A DNA stretch of 19,294 nt from JBBRFH01 sp038224615 (GCA_038224615.1 JBBRFH010000029.1:1-19294); one strand, 5' to 3'; positions 1-6,738 are shown, counted from the first letter of the stretch. The notes: a model not told the origin generated them from the letters alone. A program made the numbers and translations.

Positions 1-25
1 CGTCGCTCACGGAGGTCGCGGTCGG

Positions 26-397
26 ATGGCGCTTGGCGAACGAAAGCCCGTTCAACAGCCCCTGTTCGTCGGCACGGCACTCACCCGGCGACTCGCCAAC
101 GAGTTGGGTGTCAACGTCCGTCAGCAGTGGCGGCCCGACGCCACATGGCTGGCCGGATACCAGAAGGGTCAGTTGACGCAGTTGATGGCCGACCTGCGCG
201 GCCCGGTCTACGACCCGAAGCAGGAACGGCGGAAGAAGTCGCAGTTGGTCGAAGCGCTCGCCACGCTCTTCACCGACGCCGCGGAGGGACGGCTGGACGA
301 CCCGAAGCTGGCCCAGCGCGCCAATGACTGGCTGCCGGTGAATCTTCGGACGGAAGTCGAGGAATCGGTACCGAAGGTGGACGGCCAGCGCCGGTGA
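26..397 (+). CDS. Conserved hypothetical protein, possibly the C-terminal part of a ParB-like protein
   Basis: The frame encodes 123 residues and stays open to the left window edge, so the gene may begin outside. A GGAGGT at 11-16 lies nine bases before the ATG at 26, so a local start is also credible. The sequence is basic and mostly helical. The stretch from about residue 38 (WRPDATWLAGYQKGQL) to WLPVNLR near residue 105 recalls the C-terminal tail of ParB/Spo0J-like proteins found on planctomycete elements. That resemblance is from memory and no ParB N-terminal motif is visible here. Another frame at bases 3-45 also looks protein-like (SLTEVAVGWRLANE), so an upstream overlap or a frameshift near base 45 is possible. 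A strong terminator follows 23 bases after the stop, so this is the last gene of its transcript. Confidence 0.5.
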   Translation: MALGERKPVQQPLFVGTALTRRLANELGVNVRQQWRPDATWLAGYQKGQLTQLMADLRGPVYDPKQERRKKSQLVEALATLFTDAAEGRLDDPKLAQRANDWLPVNLRTEVEESVPKVDGQRR

Positions 398-420
398 TTC
401 AGGTATCCACCAAAGAAACG

Positions 421-455
421 GCCGGGCCGGGCGATTACGCCCGGCCCGGCTTTTT
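421..455 (+). terminator. Intrinsic terminator
   Basis: A perfect 13-bp GC stem (421-433 with 438-450), a four-base loop (ATTA) and then five T residues (451-455). It lies 23 bases downstream of the stop at 397 and ends that transcript. It is one of the strongest intrinsic terminators in the window. Confidence 0.93.
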
Positions 456-471
456 CGCTGCGCAGTTGGGT

Positions 472-646
472 GCGCGCTCGACCGTCATAGATGACCGTCT
501 GTCCACGAGTCGGATCGAACTTGATTGCAGCATCGCACCATCCTGAGTTTGACGTGCGCTTTCGGCGCGCGCTCGAACCAACCGTGACGCGGCCGCAAGT
601 CGGATCGAAATCGAATACGACGGCGCACAAACAGCACTCATCCTGA
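472..646 (+). repeat. Imperfect direct repeat in intergenic DNA (two units of about 75-80 bp)
   Basis: Three short words recur in the same order: GCGCGCTCG at 472 and 567, AGTCGGATCGAA at 508 and 598, and ATCCTGA at 540 and 640. The offsets are 95, 90 and 100 bases, so the units have diverged and carry small indels. The second unit ends at the start codon of the next gene. The 398-645 gap holds only this repeat and the terminator. The role is unknown; recombinase binding or regulation of the following gene are options. Confidence 0.5.
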
Positions 647-909
647 TGTCACAGCAGACGCGAGCGACGATGAGCGATACTGAGATTCCAACTGCCGTGA
701 AGGACAACCCGCCCGACCCGCCGCCGGCGTGGATCACGCCGGCGCTCCTGGCCCGGACGATTGAGGTCTGGTCCGCCTCGTACCGCCGGCCCGTCAGCGT
801 CAGCGAGGCCGAGGAAATACTCCGCAACGTCAAGCGTCTGGGCGACGTGCTTCTTTGCGCAGATGAGGCGAATGGTGAGCCTCGTCGCGTCAGTACATCC
901 GTGGCGTGA
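646..909 (+). CDS. Small hypothetical protein upstream of a serine recombinase
   Basis: This encodes 87 residues if the ATG at 646 is used; a second in-frame ATG at 670 (MSDTEIP) is just as plausible, since neither has a clear Shine-Dalgarno. The first 25 residues are polar and proline-rich. The core (WITPALLARTIEVWSASYRRPVS followed by EAEEILRNVKRL) is amphipathic and looks like a compact helical domain. I recall similar small proteins next to recombinase genes in planctomycete elements, but I cannot name a family. No catalytic motif, signal peptide or membrane segment is visible. It may be an accessory or regulatory factor of the element. The 242 bases to the recombinase start contain no further gene. 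Confidence 0.6.
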   Translation: MSQQTRATMSDTEIPTAVKDNPPDPPPAWITPALLARTIEVWSASYRRPVSVSEAEEILRNVKRLGDVLLCADEANGEPRRVSTSVA

Positions 910-1111
910 AGGGATCGCTCGCTCGGTCATCCGTCCCATCCCGGTCCGCTTTGATCACAAGAAGTGCATGGCACGGACGGCACAGTGCTGTAGACACCAC
1001 TCCCATGTAACTGGCTCGTGTGTCCCACGAAACTCCACGCACGAAAAATCAATTCAACTATCGCGTTTTTCGGTGCTTACGCGACGAGAAGTGATTAAAA
1101 TGCCGCTCAAT

Positions 1112-1139
1112 GTCGGGCCGTCGCCCGACGCCGGTTTTT
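1112..1139 (+). promoter_or_regulatory. Hairpin plus T-run in the leader of the recombinase gene
   Basis: GTCGGGC (1112-1118) pairs with GCCCGAC (1123-1129) around a CGTC loop. Five T residues follow at 1135-1139, just 12 bases before the preferred start at 1152. A TAAAAT at 1096-1101 resembles a -10 box but I see no good -35. If transcription starts near 1108, the RNA begins with a terminator-like hairpin that could attenuate the recombinase. The structure also argues against the ATG at 1110 being the start. Confidence 0.45.
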
Positions 1140-1151
1140 CTTGGGGCATCC

Positions 1152-2666
1152 ATGAGCACCACCGATCGTTCGCAGGGCAAACAGTTTGTCGCCTGGGCAC
1201 GCGTCAGCAGCGTCCGTCAGAAGCAGGAAGGCTTCAGCCTCGACGATCAGGAGTCGCGCCTGCGCGAGTTCGCCGGCCGGCTCGGCGGAAGCGTCATCCA
1301 ACTGTTCAAGATCGCCGAAACCGCGACCCGCCGCGATGAGCGCACGACGTTCCGCGAATTCACGACGTACGTCCGGCGGAACCAGCATCGCCTCGCCGGC
1401 ATGCTCTTCGTGAAGGTCGATCGCGCGGCCCGCAACATCCGCGACTGGGCCGAGCTTGAAGAGCTGTCCGAGTCGTCCGACGTGCCGCTGTTCTTCCCCG
1501 ATCAGCCCACGGGCGAGACGCCCGCCGGCCGAATGCAGCGTCGCATGTCGGCCGTCTTCGCGTCCTATCAGACCGATCAGCAGGCCACCGACATCCGCGC
1601 CGGCCAAAGGCGCCGCGTCGAGAGCGGCCTGCCGCTCGGACGGCAGTACGGCTACCGGCTGCTCCGCGTGAACGGACGCTCGATCGTCGAGCCTGATCCG
1701 ATCAGCGCGCCGAAGGTGCGACGCATCTTCGAGCTTTACGCGCATCAACCCCTGACGCTCTATGAACTGATCGACCTGCTCGCCCGCCAGGGCGTGCCGT
1801 ACACTGACCGCCAGCCTCGGTTCGACAAGTCGGTGCTCTATTGCATTCTAACCAATCGCGTCTATCTCGGCGAAGTCGGCTACCAGGGACAGTGGTATCC
1901 CGGCACGTTTGCGCCGTTGGTGGAACGTGAGACGTTCCAATTGGCGCAAGACCGCCTCGGCGGCCGCGTGATGCACAAGCCGCAGATCACCTTTGCCGGC
2001 CAACTCATGCGCTGTGGCCACTGCGGCCACGTCGTCACGGGTGAGAAGAAGCGCAAGAAGTCCCCCGACGGCACGGTAAGACACTACACCTACTACCGCT
2101 GCACGCATTATCACACGCCGGGCCATCCGCGCGTTCGCATGACCGAAATGGAAGTCGATCGGCAGTTCGTCGCGGTCTTCGCCGACCTGCGGATCGACGA
2201 CCCTGCCATCCGCCAATGGTTCACTGACGTGATCCGCACCACCGCTCATCACGGCCAGCGGGACAACGACGCACGCAAAACCGACCTGCTGCGTCAACAG
2301 CAGCAGGTGGATCTGAAGCTAAAAACACTGCTCGATCTGAGGATGGAGAACGAGATCGGCGCGGACGAGTATGCCGCAAAGCGGGCCGAGCTCCGCGAGC
2401 GACAGTCTGCGATCCGCCTGCAACTGGAAGTAAGCGACCTCGACGCCGAACAAATCGCGGACCGAGCGCTCGCGGCGTTTGAACTCTCACAAAGCCTTGT
2501 CCAGCGGTGGGTTAAAGCCGATTACACGGCGAAACGCACGATCCTAGAGATCATGGTCAAATCGGCCCTGTTGAACTCTGAAAATATCGAAATAAGCCTG
2601 AAAAAGCCGTTCGACGTGCTGTCGAACGGCCTTTCCAAGACTTTGAGTGGAGGCGGGGGGAATTGA
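1152..2666 (+). CDS. Large serine recombinase (resolvase, recombinase and zinc-ribbon domains)
   Basis: A 504-residue site-specific DNA recombinase. The resolvase fold opens with FVAWARVSS, where Ser19 fits the catalytic serine of the YxRVS motif. The VDRAARN motif follows near residue 95. The Recombinase domain spans roughly 165-270 (GYRLLRVNGRSIVEPD, then NRVYLGEVGYQGQWYPG). A zinc ribbon follows with CGHCGH and a third Cys in YRCTHYH. A glutamine/leucine-rich coiled coil near 385-435 completes the usual layout. I prefer ATG 1152 (MSTTDRSQ) over 1110, because the upstream codons cover a hairpin. The last residues SGGGGN and the stop are encoded by the complement of the ssrA 3' end (2648-2666), and codons at 2606-2630 encode the ssrA terminator. 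It is the likely integrase of an element inserted at ssrA that extends left out of the window. All catalytic landmarks appear intact. Confidence 0.92.
   Translation: MSTTDRSQGKQFVAWARVSSVRQKQEGFSLDDQESRLREFAGRLGGSVIQLFKIAETATRRDERTTFREFTTYVRRNQHRLAGMLFVKVDRAARNIRDWAELEELSESSDVPLFFPDQPTGETPAGRMQRRMSAVFASYQTDQQATDIRAGQRRRVESGLPLGRQYGYRLLRVNGRSIVEPDPISAPKVRRIFELYAHQPLTLYELIDLLARQGVPYTDRQPRFDKSVLYCILTNRVYLGEVGYQGQWYPGTFAPLVERETFQLAQDRLGGRVMHKPQITFAGQLMRCGHCGHVVTGEKKRKKSPDGTVRHYTYYRCTHYHTPGHPRVRMTEMEVDRQFVAVFADLRIDDPAIRQWFTDVIRTTAHHGQRDNDARKTDLLRQQQQVDLKLKTLLDLRMENEIGADEYAAKRAELRERQSAIRLQLEVSDLDAEQIADRALAAFELSQSLVQRWVKADYTAKRTILEIMVKSALLNSENIEISLKKPFDVLSNGLSKTLSGGGGN
2596..2630 (-). terminator. 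Intrinsic terminator of ssrA, inside the recombinase CDS
   Basis: GCCGTTCGAC (2606-2615) and GTCGAACGGC (2621-2630) form a perfect 10-bp stem with a five-base loop. Read on the minus strand, the stem is followed by five T residues (plus-strand A at 2601-2605). It begins 18 bases beyond the tmRNA 3' end, so it is the natural ssrA terminator. On the plus strand the same bases are recombinase codons. Confidence 0.88.
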
Positions 2667-3056
2667 ACCCCCGTCCTGAGACAACCCAAATGATGGCCTC
2701 TACATGTTTAGTCGGATGGTTTGTTGTCGAGCCCGCCGGCGAACACCGACACCCTACGGGGGGCTCCAGGCCTAGTGTTTCTAGCTCATCTCGAAAGACC
2801 GGTCTGGATGAGCCGAGCTCGCTTTTTGCGAGTGACGGTCAGCGAGCATCGCCGTCATCTCGAGACTACCGAACCTGGGCTAAATTAGGCCAGATTAGGC
2901 AGCCATGCGGAGAGCCGGAGCGTTGAAACCAACGCGACCAGCCACTGCAACGTTATCGTTGGCAGTTGATGTTTGCCAGCTTTTGTAACCCGGCCAAGCT
3001 GACGTCCGGGACATGCCACCATCACCGTAGCCATCCAGTCGAAACCGGTCGCCCCC
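2648..3056 (-). ncRNA. ssrA: Transfer-messenger RNA (tmRNA)
   Basis: tmRNA rescues stalled ribosomes and tags the unfinished peptide for proteolysis. The 5' end (minus strand, 3056 downward) reads GGGGGCGACCGGTTTCGACT, the family 5' consensus. Its first seven bases pair with CGCCTCC at 2655-2649 as the acceptor stem, with one G-T pair. A is the discriminator at 2648 and CCA is not encoded. The T arm (GGGTTCAATTCCC) lies just inside the 3' end. The tag frame starts at GCC 2961-2963 and stops at TAA (2895-2897). It gives 22 residues that begin ANDNVAVAG and end ALRMAA, a long tag with the expected hydrophobic Ala-Ala end. The RNA is one piece, not permuted, about 409 nt. The 3' end overlaps the recombinase gene on the other strand. 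Confidence 0.96.
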
Positions 3057-3073
3057 GGTGAAGGAACAACGCA

Positions 3074-3102
3074 ATTGTATGCAATTTGTTCGGTGCAGGC
3101 AA
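3074..3102 (-). promoter_or_regulatory. Sigma70-type promoter of ssrA
   Basis: On the minus strand TTGCCT (3102-3097) and TACAAT (3079-3074) are separated by 17 bases. The -10 box lies 17 bases upstream of the mature tmRNA 5' end, leaving a short leader for RNase P to remove. The -10 matches consensus at five of six positions and the -35 at four of six. Confidence 0.7.
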
Positions 3103-3161
3103 GCGAAATCCAGGAACCCCCCAACGCCAAACCACCGATGACCAACGGAAGGAATACCAAG

Positions 3162-3213
3162 AGTTGATGGTCGATAGCCGATGGTCAATGCGCGTTGGTC
3201 ATTGATCATTTCT
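3162..3213. repeat. GATRGTCNATAG-type dispersed repeat, copy 1
   Basis: A short low-complexity unit built from GATGGTC and CGATAG words. It includes an imperfect inverted repeat, ATGGTCAATG (3181-3190) with CATTGATCAT (3200-3209), pairing at nine of ten positions. The first 28 bases match the copy at about 15696-15725 at roughly 21 positions. It lies about 110 bases upstream of the ssrA 5' end. Confidence 0.55.
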
Positions 3214-3256
3214 CGTGAAAGTAAATTTGCCAGAGGCCGCGTCCTGGCGGGTGAGC

Positions 3257-3342
3257 TCGATTCGCGCAACGGGTGAGGAGTCAAGAAAAGAAAGAATATC
3301 GCTGATTTTGGGCGTTTGACGCGAGGGCGTTGCGCGAATCGA
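3257..3342. repeat. 15-bp perfect inverted repeat with a 56-base spacer
   Basis: TCGATTCGCGCAACG (3257-3271) is the exact reverse complement of 3328-3342. The spacer is purine-rich (AAGAAAAGAAAG). A further partial copy, AATCGAGCT at 3356-3364, can also pair with AGCTCGATT at 3254-3262. No gene, T-run or known site explains it. Confidence 0.6.
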
Positions 3343-3596
3343 CCTGCAAACGCGCAATCGAGCTGCCCTTACGGATGGACACACTGCGCGCACAGGTTCT
3401 GCCCTGCTCGGTCGACACGCCAATGCTACAAATGCATCATGCGGTGCGCTGGGTGATACATTGCACCCTTCGCGCAAGTCTCGACCCAGAAACGATTTGC
3501 AGCGACAAATTCGGCCAATGTATCAATGTGCTACATCGGCCGGAGGGGAGGGAGGGAGGCGCGGGCGAATCTGACAAAACGATCGCAATTCGCCGG

Positions 3597-4031
3597 CTAA
3601 CGATTGGCCGGAACGGGTCTTGCGGGGGCGCGATCGAACGAAAGCGCCGCGACCGGGGGCGCGGCCGCCAGCCAGCGTTGGGGTGCGTAAGGCAGGCGGG
3701 CGTGTTCGAGTGCGGGGGTCGGGCGAAGCCAGCCGACGCTGGCGTAATCTTCGGACGCGAGCACGTCGGCAGCGCCCGGCGCGGCGCTGACAAAGCCGGT
3801 GATGATCGGCGCGGCGTCGATCGCCTGCTGGAGGTCGGTGGTTCGCACGGGTCCGGTACGCGCGTTGGACTGGCTGATGCCCATCCATCCCCCGACGGTG
3901 GGCCAGGCAAGCCAGATCACCAGCGCGTGCGCCCCCGCCGCCAGCCCAAATGCGATCAGGCGGCGACGCCAGGGACGGTCGATATGTCTGCGTCGCAGTA
4001 CGGCGTCGGGCACGACGTAACTTATACGCAA
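3597..4031 (-). CDS. Small membrane-anchored protein of unknown function
   Basis: This encodes up to 144 residues from a TTG at 4031; a GTG at 4013 is an alternative start. A basic stretch (RRRHIDRPWRRR, about 13-24) is followed by one hydrophobic helix at about 25-48 (LIAFGLAAGAHALVIWLAWP). The rest is alanine/proline-rich and probably lies outside the cytoplasm. The topology recalls TonB-like N-terminal anchors, but no TonB C-terminal domain is present. It starts 24 bases after the stop of the upstream secreted-protein gene and in the same reading frame, so a single TGA separates the two. They are likely cotranscribed. The long frame on the opposite strand here is arginine/glycine-rich and not credible. 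Function unknown. Confidence 0.55.
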   Translation of the reverse strand: MRISYVVPDAVLRRRHIDRPWRRRLIAFGLAAGAHALVIWLAWPTVGGWMGISQSNARTGPVRTTDLQQAIDAAPIITGFVSAAPGAADVLASEDYASVGWLRPTPALEHARLPYAPQRWLAAAPPVAALSFDRAPARPVPANR

Positions 4032-4055
4032 TCGACAGGCGATTGGGAACGGGAT

Positions 4056-6224
4056 TCAGGTGCGGATGAGTCGGATCGTCTGGAAAGGCAGGGTTTGAAG
4101 CGAACGGCCGGCAGCGGTCGTGACGGTCGTGGCGACAGCGGTCTGCACCGAGGTCGCCCGGCCGAGCGAGTCGAGTTGAACGGTGTACGACGTTGCCTCG
4201 CCGAACACCAAATCGACCACGCCGTCGCGATTGACGTCGACCTTTTGCCCGAACCCGCCGGCGCTGTAACGGCCGGTGTATGTGGTGCCGATCACGCTGG
4301 CGAGTGCGCTCGTGGTTGTCGTCATCCCGCGCCGGCGCAGCGTTTGTTGCACAACATCGGCGGTCGGGTCCGAGGCGGTGCGCGGGTAGATGAAGACGCT
4401 CATCCCCGTCGCGCCGCGCCGCCGGGCGAGCAACGGCGCGAGGTCGCCGGTCGCGCCGTGGACGACATAGCCGAGGTCGATGAGCGTCGAGCGCGAGTCG
4501 AGCAGGATGTAGTTGAGCGAATCGCCGGCGCCTTTGCGGGATACGTAGGCGGTCGACGCGATCGTGCTGCCGACACTCGTCTGCAGCGCCGCTCCGTCGT
4601 TCACCATGATCGGCAAGGTGACGGCGATGTTCTTGGCGGTGCTGACGACGGTCATCAGGATGCCGTCGGGCGTCACCTCGAGCGACTGCGTAAACGTCGG
4701 CCCGGTCTGCCCGGCGCGTGGCGCGTAGACGATCTCGACGCGGGTGAGTTGGCTCGACACGAATGTCGGCGTGAACGTAGCGGCGTAGCGCGTGGGCAGC
4801 TCGCTCAAGCGCTTCCAATGTCCGCCTTCGTAGAGCACGGGCGCGAGCGAGGCGGCGACGCCCGTGCTCGCGTCTTCGCCGGCGATCGCGCCGAGGCGCG
4901 AATCCCAACCGGCCTGGCTGATGCGGGTGATGCCGAGCTGCGCCCAGAACTGGCTGTAGTTGACCGCCGCCTGTCCTTCGGTCGTCGCCTGCACCTGCGT
5001 GCCGCCTGCGGTGGCAACGGCGAGATCGAAGTCGTCACAGGTCTTAAGCGCGTAGCCCCCTGCTTCGGCGGGTGTCGGGGTCTGTGGAAACACCTGTCGG
5101 CGCTCGGTGGCGAGCTCGCACAGGTGCAGCATCATGTAGCCGTTGTAATTGGTGAGAAAGCTGTAGTCGGCATACCCGCGACGGGCGGCGGGATCGACGC
5201 GGTTTTTCGTCACCTGATAGAGCCCGTCACGTCGACCCCATCGGTCGGCAGACGTTACCGCAAGGCTGGCGGCGCGCTGGTACTGCCCCGCCGTCGCCAC
5301 GTCACCGTCGGCGGCATAGATGCGGGCGGCGCGCTCGAACGTGACGGCGGCGACGATGTCGTTCCATACGTGGTTGCTCGATCGCCCGCTGCTGGGCGCC
5401 TGTCCGGTCGGATCGAGCAGGTACAGCCCCGACTTCGCCCCCACCAGCAGCGTCGACTTCATCGCCATTGCCGACGCACCGTCATAGCCGGCGGTCAGAA
5501 GAAACATCATGTTGGCGCGCGACGCGTAGTCGTACGCCATCGTGTCGGGCGTGCTGGTCTTGTCCTGGTAGAGCCGAAGCGCATTAGAGGTGAGCCGTTG
5601 CGATTGCGATTGCTTCCAGGAATCCTCGATGAACGTGACGGCGGTCGATCGACTGATCGCGCCGACGCCGTACAGCGCCCAGGCACCCTTCATGGCGTAA
5701 GTGCGCCAGTTCCAGTCGTAGCCGCTAATGACCTGATTGAGCGGCGTCTTGAGACGGGTCAGCCACGTCGATGCCTTGGCGGCGCTCACATGGCGCGACA
5801 GTGTCTTGTAAGCCATCGCCAGCGGGAAGAGATAGAACTCGCCGTGCTCGTCGGGGATGCAGGTTCGGCCGTTGGCGTAGCAGGTCGACGCGCGGTCGAA
5901 CGCCTTGATCGCCGGGTTGAGCAGTTCCGGCGCGCGACCGTCGGCAATCAGCGTCGAGGCGGCGTAAGCGAAGTACGGCGTCGAGTATTGCACCTCACGC
6001 CTGGCGAACGGGTCGATGATCGCGCCGGTGTTCTTGTCCTGGTAGCGGGCGATCCCGCGGACGATGCCTTCGACACGGTCGAGCAGGCTCGCGCGAGTGA
6101 CGCTCGCCGCTATGGGCGCGGCGCTGGTGAGCGACAGGGATTGGGATGGGACCGCGCCGTAATCGGGCAGGACGTACGCGGCCATCAAATGGCGCATTTC
6201 GAGCGGCTCAAACTGCTTGGACAT
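4056..6224 (-). CDS. Secreted or surface LEPR-XLL protein, possible alpha-toroid carbohydrate-active fold
   Basis: A 722-residue protein. ATG 6224 is preferred because AGGTGA lies eight bases upstream; a GTG at 6236 would add four residues. The N-terminus (MSKQFEPLEMRHLMAA) carries the planctomycete LEPR-XLL-type motif seen on many exported proteins, and no classical signal peptide follows it. The first 370 residues are rich in aromatic helical repeats (YDWNWRTYAMKGAW, SRANMMFLLTAGYDG, SSNHVWNDIVAAVTFERAA, LTNYNGYMMLHLCE). This pattern suits an alpha/alpha toroid such as polysaccharide lyases or unsaturated glycoside hydrolases, which is inference. The second half looks beta-rich. Near residue 665, DVNRDGVVD matches the DxNxDGxxD calcium loop of dockerin or EF-hand-like repeats. 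I cannot assign a substrate. It is followed in the same frame by a small membrane protein gene. Confidence 0.8.
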   Translation of the reverse strand: MSKQFEPLEMRHLMAAYVLPDYGAVPSQSLSLTSAAPIAASVTRASLLDRVEGIVRGIARYQDKNTGAIIDPFARREVQYSTPYFAYAASTLIADGRAPELLNPAIKAFDRASTCYANGRTCIPDEHGEFYLFPLAMAYKTLSRHVSAAKASTWLTRLKTPLNQVISGYDWNWRTYAMKGAWALYGVGAISRSTAVTFIEDSWKQSQSQRLTSNALRLYQDKTSTPDTMAYDYASRANMMFLLTAGYDGASAMAMKSTLLVGAKSGLYLLDPTGQAPSSGRSSNHVWNDIVAAVTFERAARIYAADGDVATAGQYQRAASLAVTSADRWGRRDGLYQVTKNRVDPAARRGYADYSFLTNYNGYMMLHLCELATERRQVFPQTPTPAEAGGYALKTCDDFDLAVATAGGTQVQATTEGQAAVNYSQFWAQLGITRISQAGWDSRLGAIAGEDASTGVAASLAPVLYEGGHWKRLSELPTRYAATFTPTFVSSQLTRVEIVYAPRAGQTGPTFTQSLEVTPDGILMTVVSTAKNIAVTLPIMVNDGAALQTSVGSTIASTAYVSRKGAGDSLNYILLDSRSTLIDLGYVVHGATGDLAPLLARRRGATGMSVFIYPRTASDPTADVVQQTLRRRGMTTTTSALASVIGTTYTGRYSAGGFGQKVDVNRDGVVDLVFGEATSYTVQLDSLGRATSVQTAVATTVTTAAGRSLQTLPFQTIRLIRT

Positions 6225-6323
6225 CGCCGACGTCACCTGACTCCCTCGAGCCAGATGATCATGCTAGAGGCAACTCCGACGCCGAAGAAGTGCGGATTGT
6301 CCCTGAAGCCGCGGCGGATCGCC

Positions 6324-6665
6324 TCATGCGTCGCCGCGCAGCACCTGTGGCAACGAGCCGGCGAAGGCGCCGTTGCTCATCACCCGGTCGATCCCGGCAG
6401 CCTTGGCGGCGGCGATGGTGTCGGCGGCGACGTGCGAGACAAACCCCGTCACGTGCCCGCCGAACGCCTGCTTCCACTGCACCGCCTGCTCGAGCCGGCC
6501 GGGCTCGTTCAGGTCGACGATCAGCCGGGGTGCGGGCGTCTGGATGAGGATCGAAAAATCCCGTACCACCCGGAACGCGACTCCCTCAGCGCGGGCGGTT
6601 GCCACCACTTTGCTCGAAAACATCAGGTCACGGACGAAAATCAGCACGGAAACGCCATCGCTCAT
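6324..6665 (-). CDS. Small cytoplasmic protein, response-regulator-like fold suspected
   Basis: This encodes 113 residues from ATG 6665 (MSDGVSVLIFVRD). An upstream in-frame ATG at 6704 is preceded by a G-rich run, but the family-like sequence starts at VSVLIFVRD. Alternating beta strands and helices (VLIFVRDLMFSSKVV, APRLIVDLNEP, HVTGFVSHV, AAKAAGIDRVMS) suggest a CheY-like or Rossmann alpha/beta domain. The phosphoacceptor pattern of true receivers is not obvious: VDLNEP provides an Asp in the central strand, but the acidic pair after strand one is missing. I believe similar short proteins occur in planctomycetes but can give no function. It is transcribed away from motA, with a 172-base divergent region between them. 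The secreted-protein gene follows 99 bases downstream. Confidence 0.7.
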   Translation of the reverse strand: MSDGVSVLIFVRDLMFSSKVVATARAEGVAFRVVRDFSILIQTPAPRLIVDLNEPGRLEQAVQWKQAFGGHVTGFVSHVAADTIAAAKAAGIDRVMSNGAFAGSLPQVLRGDA

Positions 6666-6711
6666 AAGACTTGGCAGTGTAACGCCGTGCGTCCAATAAC
6701 TCATGTTTCGC

Positions 6712-6738
6712 CCCCCACCGCGCCGATACAGGTGGGGG
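6712..6738. promoter_or_regulatory. GC hairpin in the divergent intergenic region upstream of motA
   Basis: CCCCCACC (6712-6719) pairs with GGTGGGGG (6731-6738) across an 11-base loop. It lies between the divergent genes, about 100 bases before motA. No T-run follows. A leader structure or a protein-binding palindrome is possible; no confident promoter boxes were found here. Confidence 0.35.

Larger units (their letters stand above)
3057..3596. other. Gene-poor intergenic region between ssrA and the next minus-strand gene
   Basis: I find no credible gene in these 540 bases; the open frames here have arginine-rich, low-complexity translations. The stretch holds the ssrA promoter, a GATGGTCGAT-type repeat (3162-3213), a 15-bp inverted repeat (3257-3271 with 3328-3342) and a G-rich tract (3542-3565) with four runs of at least three G. 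No clear terminator with a T-run was found for the minus-strand operon that ends at 3597. Confidence 0.6.

Noticed and set aside
1107..1748. Minus-strand open frame of 213 codons over the recombinase
   Set aside because: It is a shadow of the resolvase domain, whose motifs are clear on the plus strand.
2663..2926. Plus-strand open frame of 87 codons across ssrA
   Set aside because: It lies wholly within the tmRNA gene and shows no protein features.
3057..3072. tmRNA as a two-piece (permuted) form
   Set aside because: The 5' consensus, tag frame and 3' acceptor occur in normal order on one strand within about 409 bases.
3523..4908. Minus-strand open frame of 461 codons overlapping the secreted-protein gene in another frame
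   Set aside because: It is dominated by arginine repeats and has no motif; the overlapping frame has a clear LEPR-XLL start, varied composition and a calcium loop.
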